DNA of 6,868 nt from M55B112 sp040880545 (GTDB taxonomy: Bacteria; Bacteroidota; Bacteroidia; Bacteroidales; GCA-2748055): the NCBI GenBank assembly GCA_040880545.1, contig JBBDIE010000039.1, positions 1 to 6,868 on the forward strand, given 5' to 3'. The notes below the pieces were generated by a model. The model worked only from the letters and a program-made list of their open reading frames with translations. It searched no databases and was not told the DNA's origin. Numbering within the stretch: the first letter of the stretch is position 1; each line of letters opens with the position of its first letter. Below are positions 1 to 6,842 of the stretch, one piece after another. The position numbers and the translations under genes are program-made.

Positions 1-1151
1 ACATTCACGGTGGTTCTGAACATATCCAGGATTCGGTCCACCGCCAGGATGATACCGATCCCTTCCAGGGGCAGACCCACGGCATTCAGAATAATGGTCA
101 TCATCACCAGGCCGCTCATGGGTATACTGGCTGCACCAATGGAGGCCAGTACCGCAGTGATAACAATAATTCCCTGCTGCCCCAGCGAAAGATCGAACCC
201 ATACACCTGGGCAATAAATATGGTGGCCACACATTCGTACAGGGCCGTACCGTCCATATTGATTGTGGCTCCGATGGGCAAAACAAATCCGGCCGCCTCT
301 TCAGAGGCTCCTGAATGTTCGGTGACAGCCTTCATGGTAAAGGGTAAGGTTACAATGGTGGAACAGGTGGAAAATGCTGTAATCAACGCGGTAACCATTC
401 CCTGATAATGTTTTACGGGGCTGGTTTTTCCAACAAACCTAAGAATCAGGGGAAGCGTAACCAGGAAATGAATGGAGAGTCCGGTTAGTACAATCAGAAA
501 ATATTTACCCAGCGGCACAAATGCATCAAAACCGGTTTCCGCCACTATTACTGCCACAATTCCGAATACGCCTACGGGGGCGGTCCATATCACAAACAGG
601 GTAAGCTTCATCATCGCTTCAAATCCGGCATGGAAAATATCTCCCATCAACAAACGCTGTTTTTGTTTCAGCCGGGTCACAAAGAATCCGAATAAAATAG
701 AAAAAAAGATAACCGGCAATACATCCCCGCGGGCCATGGCAGAAAACACATTTTCCGGGATGATATCCAGCAACAGTTGACCCAATCCCTTTTCCACCAC
801 ACCGATTCCTTCAGGATCTGCCTCCAATCCCAGGTCCACACCCACGCCCGGTTTGAATATGTTCACCAGGATCTGCCCTGTGAGAATAGCCAAAAGACTG
901 GTAGTCAAATAATAGGCTGCCGTTCGCAACGTGATCCAGCCCAAACCGCGGGAGGCACCTACCCTGATCACGGCACTTACGATGGAGGTGATCACCAGCG
1001 GCAGAATTGCCATCTTCAGTAAACGCAAAAACAGCTCCTTCATGGGGGTGGCAATCGACACGATGGGCTCACCCACGATCCATCCTGCCAGAATTCCCAG
1101 GAAAAAACCTGCAAATATTAAGATGGTTAATGTGTTTTTTTTCAGCTTCAT
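1..1151 (-). CDS. Dicarboxylate/amino acid:cation symporter (DAACS, GltP/EAAT family), 3'-truncated by window edge
   Basis: This is an inner-membrane secondary transporter that, by family, imports glutamate, aspartate or C4-dicarboxylates with Na+ or H+. I translated the minus strand from ATG at 1151-1149 and obtained 383 complete codons with no stop; the C-terminus is cut off. The protein is strongly hydrophobic and starts MKLKKNTLTILIFAGFFLG, which is TM1. Family hallmarks are present in order: the HP1 loop AFSTCSTIVTLP (residues 259-270), the TM7 Na+ motif NMDGT (298-302), the HP2 loop GAASIPMSG (339-347), and TM8 VDRILDMFRTTVNV (371-384). In TM8, D372, D376, R379, T380 and N383 match GltPh D390, D394, R397, T398 and N401. 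The retained arginine favours an acidic substrate. NMDGTALYE resembles eukaryotic EAATs more than GltPh. HP1 and HP2 tips are unusual (see findings). No clear Shine-Dalgarno is seen, which is common in Bacteroidota. An A8 run covers codons 4-6. Family call is very secure; the exact substrate is not. Confidence 0.95.
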   Translation of the reverse strand, partial: MKLKKNTLTILIFAGFFLGILAGWIVGEPIVSIATPMKELFLRLLKMAILPLVITSIVSAVIRVGASRGLGWITLRTAAYYLTTSLLAILTGQILVNIFKPGVGVDLGLEADPEGIGVVEKGLGQLLLDIIPENVFSAMARGDVLPVIFFSILFGFFVTRLKQKQRLLMGDIFHAGFEAMMKLTLFVIWTAPVGVFGIVAVIVAETGFDAFVPLGKYFLIVLTGLSIHFLVTLPLILRFVGKTSPVKHYQGMVTALITAFSTCSTIVTLPFTMKAVTEHSGASEEAAGFVLPIGATINMDGTALYECVATIFIAQVYGFDLSLGQQGIIVITAVLASIGAASIPMSGLVMMTIILNAVGLPLEGIGIILAVDRILDMFRTTVN

Positions 1152-1200
1152 GAAATATGGAACAAGTAAGGAAAGAAATGGTTAAAGTGCAAATACCCCT

Positions 1201-1220
1201 TGTTGGTAACAGTACCAGCA
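1201..1220. promoter_or_regulatory. Dyad symmetry in the divergent intergenic region, possible operator
   Basis: TGTTGGTA (1201-1208) and TACCAGCA (1213-1220) form an 8-bp inverted repeat around a 4-base ACAG centre, with one G:U-type mismatch. It lies 50 bases upstream of the transporter start, where a dimeric repressor or activator could bind. It could equally form a small RNA hairpin in a transporter leader. No T-tract follows on either strand, so it is not a standard terminator. Function is inferred from symmetry and position only. Confidence 0.35.
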
Positions 1221-1241
1221 GAAACCGGGTTGCAGTTGCGT

Positions 1242-1264
1242 GGTTTCAATTTTAATTGTTAACC
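1242..1264. promoter_or_regulatory. Second AT-rich imperfect palindrome between transporter and mutS
   Basis: The inner arms CAATT (1247-1251) and AATTG (1254-1258) flank TT, and the outer arms GGTT (1242-1245) and AACC (1261-1264) extend the symmetry with a one-base offset. It lies about 50 bases upstream of the mutS -7 candidate. It could be a regulator site or an AT-rich upstream element; AT-rich palindromes of this size also arise by chance, so the call is weak. Confidence 0.25.
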
Positions 1265-1312
1265 GAGACGCATTTTACTTCATACATTCTTCACTATTCC
1301 CGATCAATCGCT

Positions 1313-1320
1313 TATTTTTG
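1313..1320 (+). promoter_or_regulatory. Candidate Bacteroidota -7 promoter element for mutS
   Basis: TATTTTTG matches the Bacteroidota sigma-70 -7 consensus TAnnTTTG at every fixed position. The -33 region, about 20 bases upstream (around 1287-1292, TTCTTC), is only a weak match to TTTG. Transcription would start near 1325-1330, downstream of the TTG at 1256 that opens the longest mutS frame, which argues for a start at 1340 with a very short leader. Inferred from sequence only. Confidence 0.5.
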
Positions 1321-1339
1321 GAATGCAAACACGCAGACC

Positions 1340-3976
1340 TTGAAAGGACCGGAAAAAAATATTGTGGAGACACCTCTGATGAAGCAGTACAATGCTATCA
1401 AAGCAAAGCACCCTGATGCTATTCTGCTGTTCCGTGTGGGGGATTTTTATGAAACTTTCGGGGAAGATGCCATTCGTACTGCCGATATCCTGGGGATCAC
1501 CCTCACAAGGAGAGCCAATGGTGCTGCCTCATTTGTTGAACTAGCCGGTTTTCCGCACCATGCAGTGGAAACTTACCTTCCAAAGCTGGTACGTGCCGGG
1601 CAGCGGGTTGCCATCTGCGAACAGCTGGAGGATCCGAAGATGACAAAATCAATCGTCAAGCGTGGTATCACAGAGCTGGTAACGCCAGGTGTAACAACCA
1701 ACGACAATGTGTTGGAGCATAAGGAGAACAACTTCCTGGCAGGCGTGTACCTGGACAGTAATCTGGCTGGAATTTCCTTTCTCGACATTTCAACGGGAGA
1801 GTTCCTTACTGCCGAGGGTAACCTTGAGTATATCGATAAACTGTTGAGCAGCTTTGAACCTAAGGAGGTCCTGATCCAGCGAAGCAGATTGGCATATTTC
1901 GAAGAGAAGTTCGGAACCGGTTATTATAGTTATCCCATGGAAGACTGGGTATTTACCGAGGATAATGCCCAGGACAAGCTGCTGAAACATTTTAAAACCA
2001 AAAACCTGAAGGGTTTCGGTGTACACCGGCTCAGGCATGGGGTTATCGCCAGTGGTGTGATCCTTCAGTACCTGGATCTTACACAGCACACCCAGACCAG
2101 CCATATCTCCAGCCTCTCCAGGATTGAGGAGGACCATTACGTGTGGCTCGACCGCTTTACCATCCGGAACCTGGAGATATTCCAGGCGTTGCATGACGGT
2201 GGCAAAACGCTCCTGGAGATCATGGACCGCACATTTTCACCCATGGGATCCAGACTGTTGAAACGCTGGCTCGCTTTACCCCTGAAAGATATCATACTAA
2301 TCCGGGAACGGCACAATATGGTTGACTATTTCCTGGAAAATGAAGAGTTCTCGGATTTTTTGGAAGAACATATCCGGCTGGTGGGCGATCTGGAGAGGAT
2401 TGTTTCCAAGATCGCTGTGGGCAAGGTAGCTCCAAGGGAGATTATTCAGCTTAAAAATGCACTTGCGGCTATTGAACCGATCAAAAAAACGTGCCGGGAA
2501 TCAGGCGTAACAGCGCTTAAAAGAGTGGCCGAACAAATCAATCCATGCACCTCAGTTAAAGAGCGAATCGAAAAGGAGATTAATGAGGATGCACCCAACC
2601 AGGTAAGCAAGGGAAACGTAATAGCCAGGGGTGTTTCCCCAGCCCTGGACGAATTCAGGGAGATCATGCATTCAGGGAAGGATTATCTCACCGGGATTCA
2701 GCAAAGGGAGATCGAAAAAACAGGGATCCCGAGTCTGAAAATTGCATTTAACAATGTTTTCGGGTACTATATAGAGGTTAGAAACACGCATAAAGATAAG
2801 GTGCCTGCAGATTGGACCAGGAAGCAGACCCTGGTTAGCGCAGAAAGATATATCACTGAAGAGCTGAAAGAATACGAGGAGAAGATCCTGGGGGCGGAGG
2901 AGAAGAGTTTGCAGCTGGAGGCGGAGTTGTTTAATAACCTGGTACTCAGCCTGGGAGAATTTCTCCAGGCGATCCAGTTGAACGCCTCCCTCATTGCGAG
3001 GCTGGATGTACTTCTTTCATTCGCGAATATTGCGAGGGATTACAAGTATGTCAGGCCGGAACTGAACGACTCCACCATCATCGATATTAAAGAGGGGCGC
3101 CATCCGGTTATCGAACATCAGCTTCCGGCCGACGAAGAATATGTCTCCAACGATATTTTCCTGGACAACGACGAACAACAGGTTATCATACTCACAGGGC
3201 CAAATATGTCGGGAAAATCGGCCCTGCTGAGACAGGTGGCGCTGATCACTCTGATGGCACAGGTGGGAAGTTTTGTTCCTGCCAACGAGGCAAAAATAGG
3301 CTGGGTTGATAAGATATTTACCCGGGTGGGGGCCTCCGATAACATATCCCTGGGTGAATCCACCTTTATGGTCGAAATGCTCGAATCGGCCAGTATATTG
3401 AACAACCTCTCCAACAGGAGCCTGGTGATACTGGATGAAATCGGACGGGGAACGAGTACCTACGACGGGATCTCCATCGCCTGGGCCATGGTGGAATTTA
3501 TTCATGAAAATCCGAAATGGCGGGCCAAGACCCTGTTCGCTACCCATTACCACGAATTAAACGAGATGGAAAATTCCTTCGGCAGGGTGAAAAATTATAA
3601 TATTTCCATCAGAGAACTTGATAACCGGGTGATCTTTTTGAGAAAATTGATCAGGGGAGGAAGTGAACACAGTTTCGGGATCCATGTGGCAGAGATGGCC
3701 GGCATGCCAAAAAGTGTGGTGAAAAGAGCCAATGAGATCCTTGCCGAACTGGAAGCGGGAGCCAGGGGTAGCAAGGAGGGGGGAGGTATAAGCAAACCGG
3801 TGGGCGAGCTGGGTACCAGCCGGGAAGGAATGCAGATGAGCTTCTTTAATCTCGATGATCCCGTGCTGAAACAGGTAAGGGATGAAATTGCCAATACCGA
3901 TATCGATAATCTGACGCCCGTTGAGGCTTTGAACAAGCTCAATGAAATAAAGAGATTCATTGGAATAAAGGAATGA
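1340..3976 (+). CDS. mutS: DNA mismatch repair protein MutS
   Basis: MutS binds mismatches and small loops in newly replicated DNA as a clamp-forming ATPase and recruits MutL. With the TTG start at 1340 the protein has 878 residues. The mismatch-reading Phe-X-Glu motif (GDFYETF) then falls at F36 and E38, the same numbers as in E. coli MutS, which is the main reason for choosing this start over the TTG at 1256 (906 residues, unrelated leader) or the ATG at 1379 (loses the conserved ETPL). Mismatch-binding, connector, lever and clamp regions precede the ATPase. The ATPase has Walker A GPNMSGKS (620-627), Walker B and signature DEIGRGTSTYDG (699-710) and the ATHYHEL histidine H736. QMSFF (832-836) is a beta-clamp binding motif, followed by the C-terminal helix-loop-helix region LTPVEALNKLNEIK. 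All key residues are intact. It is transcribed away from the transporter; no mutL is in the window. A G6 run at 3778-3783 lies in the linker before QMSFF. Confidence 0.97.
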   Translation: MKGPEKNIVETPLMKQYNAIKAKHPDAILLFRVGDFYETFGEDAIRTADILGITLTRRANGAASFVELAGFPHHAVETYLPKLVRAGQRVAICEQLEDPKMTKSIVKRGITELVTPGVTTNDNVLEHKENNFLAGVYLDSNLAGISFLDISTGEFLTAEGNLEYIDKLLSSFEPKEVLIQRSRLAYFEEKFGTGYYSYPMEDWVFTEDNAQDKLLKHFKTKNLKGFGVHRLRHGVIASGVILQYLDLTQHTQTSHISSLSRIEEDHYVWLDRFTIRNLEIFQALHDGGKTLLEIMDRTFSPMGSRLLKRWLALPLKDIILIRERHNMVDYFLENEEFSDFLEEHIRLVGDLERIVSKIAVGKVAPREIIQLKNALAAIEPIKKTCRESGVTALKRVAEQINPCTSVKERIEKEINEDAPNQVSKGNVIARGVSPALDEFREIMHSGKDYLTGIQQREIEKTGIPSLKIAFNNVFGYYIEVRNTHKDKVPADWTRKQTLVSAERYITEELKEYEEKILGAEEKSLQLEAELFNNLVLSLGEFLQAIQLNASLIARLDVLLSFANIARDYKYVRPELNDSTIIDIKEGRHPVIEHQLPADEEYVSNDIFLDNDEQQVIILTGPNMSGKSALLRQVALITLMAQVGSFVPANEAKIGWVDKIFTRVGASDNISLGESTFMVEMLESASILNNLSNRSLVILDEIGRGTSTYDGISIAWAMVEFIHENPKWRAKTLFATHYHELNEMENSFGRVKNYNISIRELDNRVIFLRKLIRGGSEHSFGIHVAEMAGMPKSVVKRANEILAELEAGARGSKEGGGISKPVGELGTSREGMQMSFFNLDDPVLKQVRDEIANTDIDNLTPVEALNKLNEIKRFIGIKE

Positions 3977-4028
3977 AGAGACCATCATCCGGGGGCAATT
4001 GTATAATTCTGTGAAACCAGATAAGGGT

Positions 4029-4059
4029 TCAATGGCAACGAAATCTGAATTGTCATTGG
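4029..4059 (+). other. Stem-loop after mutS, without a T-tract
   Basis: CAATGGCAA (4030-4038) pairs with TTGTCATTG (4050-4058), with one G:U pair and an 11-base loop; a further U:G pair can close the base at 4029/4059. It starts 53 bases after the mutS stop. No run of T follows on the plus strand, so it is not a typical intrinsic terminator. It may protect the mutS 3' end, assist a factor-dependent terminator, or be chance. Confidence 0.3.
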
Positions 4060-4111
4060 CTATAGTTGGTAAATAAGTGTCAAAAAGAAAACGTATAAAA
4101 TAACACAGCCG

Positions 4112-4142
4112 TTGACAGTTTCATACAAACACTAAATATTTG
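4112..4142 (+). promoter_or_regulatory. Candidate Bacteroidota promoter for the GH5 gene
   Basis: TTG (4112-4114, within TTGACA) lies 20 bases before AATATTTG (4135-4142), which matches TAnnTTTG except at its first base. Spacing suits the -33/-7 pair of Bacteroidota. Transcription would start near 4149, giving a leader of about 25 bases. It suggests the hydrolase has its own promoter and is not simply read through from mutS. Prediction only. Confidence 0.45.
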
Positions 4143-4173
4143 GGATAGAGGATTTAAACTAAACCAGGGAACC

Positions 4174-6714
4174 GTGAAAAAGATTAGGATTATTTTGGGA
4201 ATAATTGTCATTTCCGCATGTTTGTCCGGGCAAAACCGGGCGCATGAGATAAATGCAATGCTTGGCCGTGGCGTCAACCTGGGCAACGGCTTTGAGGCGC
4301 CGAGGGATGTTAACTGGGGACTGGAGATCAGGAGCGAATACCTGGAGATCATAGCTGACAAAGGATTTTCCCATGTCCGGGTGCCAATCCGGTGGAACGA
4401 TTATGCGGGAGGGTTCCCTTACTATACAATTGAACCGTGGTTTATCGACACCGTGAAAAAAGTGGTGGATGCAGCCCTGGCAAATAAGTTACTCGTAATG
4501 ATTAACATACACCATTACGACGAATTCAATGATAACCCGTTAAGCAACCACAGAACCCGCTTCCTGGCCATCTGGAAACAGATTTCCCTGGAGTTCCGGG
4601 ATTATTCCGATAGTGTGCTGTTTGAATTCTTAAACGAGCCGCATCAGAATATGGATGCGACAAACTGGAACGCAGTTTACAAACAGGTGCTGGACACGGT
4701 ACGGGTTGATAATCCCGATAGGATCTGCGTGGTTGGCCCCCCGGACTGGAACAATGTAAATAGCGTGGATAAACTGTCGTGGACCGCCGATACAAACATG
4801 ATCCTTACGGTGCACTATTACAACCCGTTTCAGTTTACACACCAGGGAGCAAGCTGGGTAAATAATTCTGACTCGTGGCTGGGAACTACATGGGACAGTA
4901 CTGCATCCCAGCGGCAGGCTGTGATTGATGAATTTGCAAAGGTGAGAACCTTTTCTGAGGCCAACAATGTCCCGGTTCACGTGGGAGAGTTTGGTGCCTA
5001 TTCAACAGCAGATGATGTTTCCAGGGCAAAGTGGACCTCCTGGTGTGCCAGAACATTCGAGTCTTTTGGATTTAGCTGGGCCTACTGGGAGTTTGGTGCG
5101 GGATTTGGTGTCTATGACCCGGTGAATGGTATCTGGAGAAATTTTCTCCTGAATGCACTGACTGAACAAATTGATCCCCTTTCAATTCCCCCCGATCCAT
5201 GGGAGATCGGGAACGGTGATTTTTCAAATGGAAATACCGGATGGAATTTTTATACCCAGGGGGAAGCAGCCGCCACCCAGTCGGTGGTAAATGAAACAGC
5301 TGAAGTTGAGGTGTCAGCGGTGGATGGATCCTACTGGCACGTACAACTCTCCCAATCGGGAATTTCACTGATACAGGGTGGAGAGTACAGGCTTACCTTT
5401 GATGCCCGGGCAGCCGAACAGGGGGAGCAGATCACCTCATACATTGGAAAAAGTTCAGATCCCTACAACGCCTATTCCAACCACGAAAGCTACCTTCTCT
5501 CCACCACAATGATTACATACAGCTTTACCTTTACCATGATGGAACCCTCCGATCCCAATGCCCGGGTTGTATTTGACCTGGCCCATGATACGGCTACCAT
5601 CTGGTTTGACAACATCCTGCTTGAACAGCTGTATGTCCCGGTATTGGTGGAAAAAATCGTGATTGAACCCAATCCGGTTGTGATCAACGAGAAAGAGGGT
5701 AGAGTCTTGTTAAATGTAGTGACAACTCCTGAAAATGCCAACAACAAAGCAGTAACCTGGGAAATCGTTTCGGGTCAGCAAATTGCCACCATCGATTCCG
5801 AAGGGGTGCTTACTGCAACAGGTACCGCCGATGGCAATGTACGGGTAAAAGCCACTGCCGTGGATGGTTCGGGGGTGTTTGCCGAGATAATAGCCACCGT
5901 TTCAAATCAGTTGCTGGTTGAATCAATCACACTGACCCCCACGAAAACCGTGATTGATACCTATAAAGGCTCATCCAGAATATTTTATGATGTACAACCG
6001 GTAAACGCATCCAATAAAGCGCTCCACTGGGAAGTTACCAGCGGCATTGAAATAGCAAAAGTTTCCCAGGAAGGATTTGTGGATGCCCTGGGAATGCTCG
6101 ATGGAAGTGTTACCATAACCGCAACATCGACAGACGGTTCAGGCATTTCAAGCGAAGTGATAATTTTAGTAATCAACCAGGTACTTGTAGAGCAGCTGAA
6201 AATAACCGCATCTGCCAGCACCATTGATGTGCTTCAGGGTTCCCTTCAACTGAATGCCACCGTGCTGCCGGAAAATGCTTCCCGGAAAGAGATCGTATGG
6301 AGCATTACCGAAGGCAAGTCGCTTGCTGTTTTTACCCAGCAGGGTCTCCTGACAGCCTCTGGAACCGGGAACGGCACTGTAACGGTGAAAGCTGCGGCCA
6401 ATGACGGTTCAGGGGTAACCGACCAGACAGATATCACACTAACAAACCAGGGAACCGGAATCGAAAATCAGCGCATGCCGGAATTCAGAATGTGGATCGA
6501 TAATTCCATCCTTTTCCTTCAATATCCGGCCTCGACCACGGAACGGAGCTTTTCGCTCTATACCATGGATGGACGCAAGATCCTTCAGCACGCAGTTCCT
6601 TACTTTGGAACTTCATTAAACATACCGGTGGGGCAATACCGGGCGGGAATATATATTGTAAAGTTTGAAGGTGAGGTATATCAGGGCACAGTTGACAGGA
6701 TATATTTGCAGTGA
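4174..6714 (+). CDS. Secreted multidomain GH5 endoglucanase/mannanase-like hydrolase with CBM4/9-like, three BIG2 and T9SS sorting domains
   Basis: This 846-residue protein should cut beta-1,4-glucan, and possibly mannan or glucomannan, outside the cell. The GTG start follows AGGGA (4166-4170) with only 3 bases between, and opens a signal peptide MKKIRIILGIIVISACLSG. The GH5 domain spans about residues 27-332. It shows the family's conserved set: R69, H113, N154, E155 (acid/base, in FLNEPH), H214 and Y216 (VHYYNPFQFTHQG), E272 (nucleophile, in VGEFG) and W305. The wording, from GNGFEAP through AYWEFGAGFGVYD, is close to my memory of Thermotoga maritima Cel5A, so subfamily GH5_25 is likely. 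Residues 344-486 (NGDFSNGNTGW to WFDNILLEQL) look like a CBM4/9 jelly-roll module. Three BIG2 Ig-like modules occupy 490-759. Residues about 765-846 (FSLYTMDGRKIL, then PVGQYRAGIYIVKFEG) resemble a T9SS type A sorting domain. The ISAC tetrapeptide ending at C16 could be a lipobox. No Sus genes adjoin. Substrate is inferred. Confidence 0.93.
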   Translation: MKKIRIILGIIVISACLSGQNRAHEINAMLGRGVNLGNGFEAPRDVNWGLEIRSEYLEIIADKGFSHVRVPIRWNDYAGGFPYYTIEPWFIDTVKKVVDAALANKLLVMINIHHYDEFNDNPLSNHRTRFLAIWKQISLEFRDYSDSVLFEFLNEPHQNMDATNWNAVYKQVLDTVRVDNPDRICVVGPPDWNNVNSVDKLSWTADTNMILTVHYYNPFQFTHQGASWVNNSDSWLGTTWDSTASQRQAVIDEFAKVRTFSEANNVPVHVGEFGAYSTADDVSRAKWTSWCARTFESFGFSWAYWEFGAGFGVYDPVNGIWRNFLLNALTEQIDPLSIPPDPWEIGNGDFSNGNTGWNFYTQGEAAATQSVVNETAEVEVSAVDGSYWHVQLSQSGISLIQGGEYRLTFDARAAEQGEQITSYIGKSSDPYNAYSNHESYLLSTTMITYSFTFTMMEPSDPNARVVFDLAHDTATIWFDNILLEQLYVPVLVEKIVIEPNPVVINEKEGRVLLNVVTTPENANNKAVTWEIVSGQQIATIDSEGVLTATGTADGNVRVKATAVDGSGVFAEIIATVSNQLLVESITLTPTKTVIDTYKGSSRIFYDVQPVNASNKALHWEVTSGIEIAKVSQEGFVDALGMLDGSVTITATSTDGSGISSEVIILVINQVLVEQLKITASASTIDVLQGSLQLNATVLPENASRKEIVWSITEGKSLAVFTQQGLLTASGTGNGTVTVKAAANDGSGVTDQTDITLTNQGTGIENQRMPEFRMWIDNSILFLQYPASTTERSFSLYTMDGRKILQHAVPYFGTSLNIPVGQYRAGIYIVKFEGEVYQGTVDRIYLQ
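5641..6450 (+). repeat. Three tandem 270-bp units encoding BIG2 Ig-like domains
   Basis: Within the hydrolase, residues 490-579, 580-669 and 670-759 are three modules of exactly 90 residues. Each starts with an LVE triplet (VLVE, LLVE, VLVE), has a proline-or-valine/NA(S/N) element (PENANNK, PVNASNK, PENASRK), a tryptophan strand (VTWEI, LHWEV, IVWSI), a DGSG turn, and ends in NQ. This is the BIG2 (bacterial Ig-like group 2) pattern. DNA of the units has diverged considerably, so the duplication is old. They probably act as spacers between catalytic/binding modules and the surface anchor. Confidence 0.85.
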
Positions 6715-6842
6715 TCCGCAACATTTCATCATTTCTATGCTGCCATTCATTTTAAGATCCATTTTTTTATTGCGAAATTTATCTGAAGCATACTAACGCC
6801 TAAAACCACCTTACTTTTTCAATGCCCCCTAAAAACCTCAGC
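6715..6842. other. AT-rich non-coding tail after the GH5 gene
   Basis: I see no gene here and no convincing terminator. A T7 run at 6762-6768 has no stable hairpin before it. Near the end are degenerate relatives of the following heptamer array: CTAACGCCTAA (6793-6803) and CCCCTAAAAACC (6826-6837). These look like decayed or seed copies of the repeat. Confidence 0.5.

Noticed and set aside
10..1185. Four plus-strand open frames over the first 1.2 kb
   Set aside because: They lie opposite a continuous minus-strand frame with clear DAACS motifs (NMDGT, TM8 RTTVNV). Their translations show no family features.
1256..1339. Extra 28-residue N-terminal extension of MutS
   Set aside because: It has no MutS similarity that I recognise, and a strong -7 element lies inside it. 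It is more likely promoter and leader DNA that happens to be open.
3197..3220. Walker A of MutS with Ala after GKS instead of the Thr seen in E. coli
   Set aside because: The catalytic GxxxxGKS itself is intact, and GPNMSGKSALLRQ is, as I recall, the usual Bacteroidota form.
3017..3553. Minus-strand frame of 178 codons opposite mutS, and other antisense frames within mutS
   Set aside because: The plus strand encodes the intact MutS ATPase here. The antisense products have no recognisable domain and no promoter or ribosome-binding site.
4526..6724. Antisense frames opposite the GH5 gene
   Set aside because: They are short and lack domain features. The plus-strand reading has catalytic residues and modular repeats throughout.
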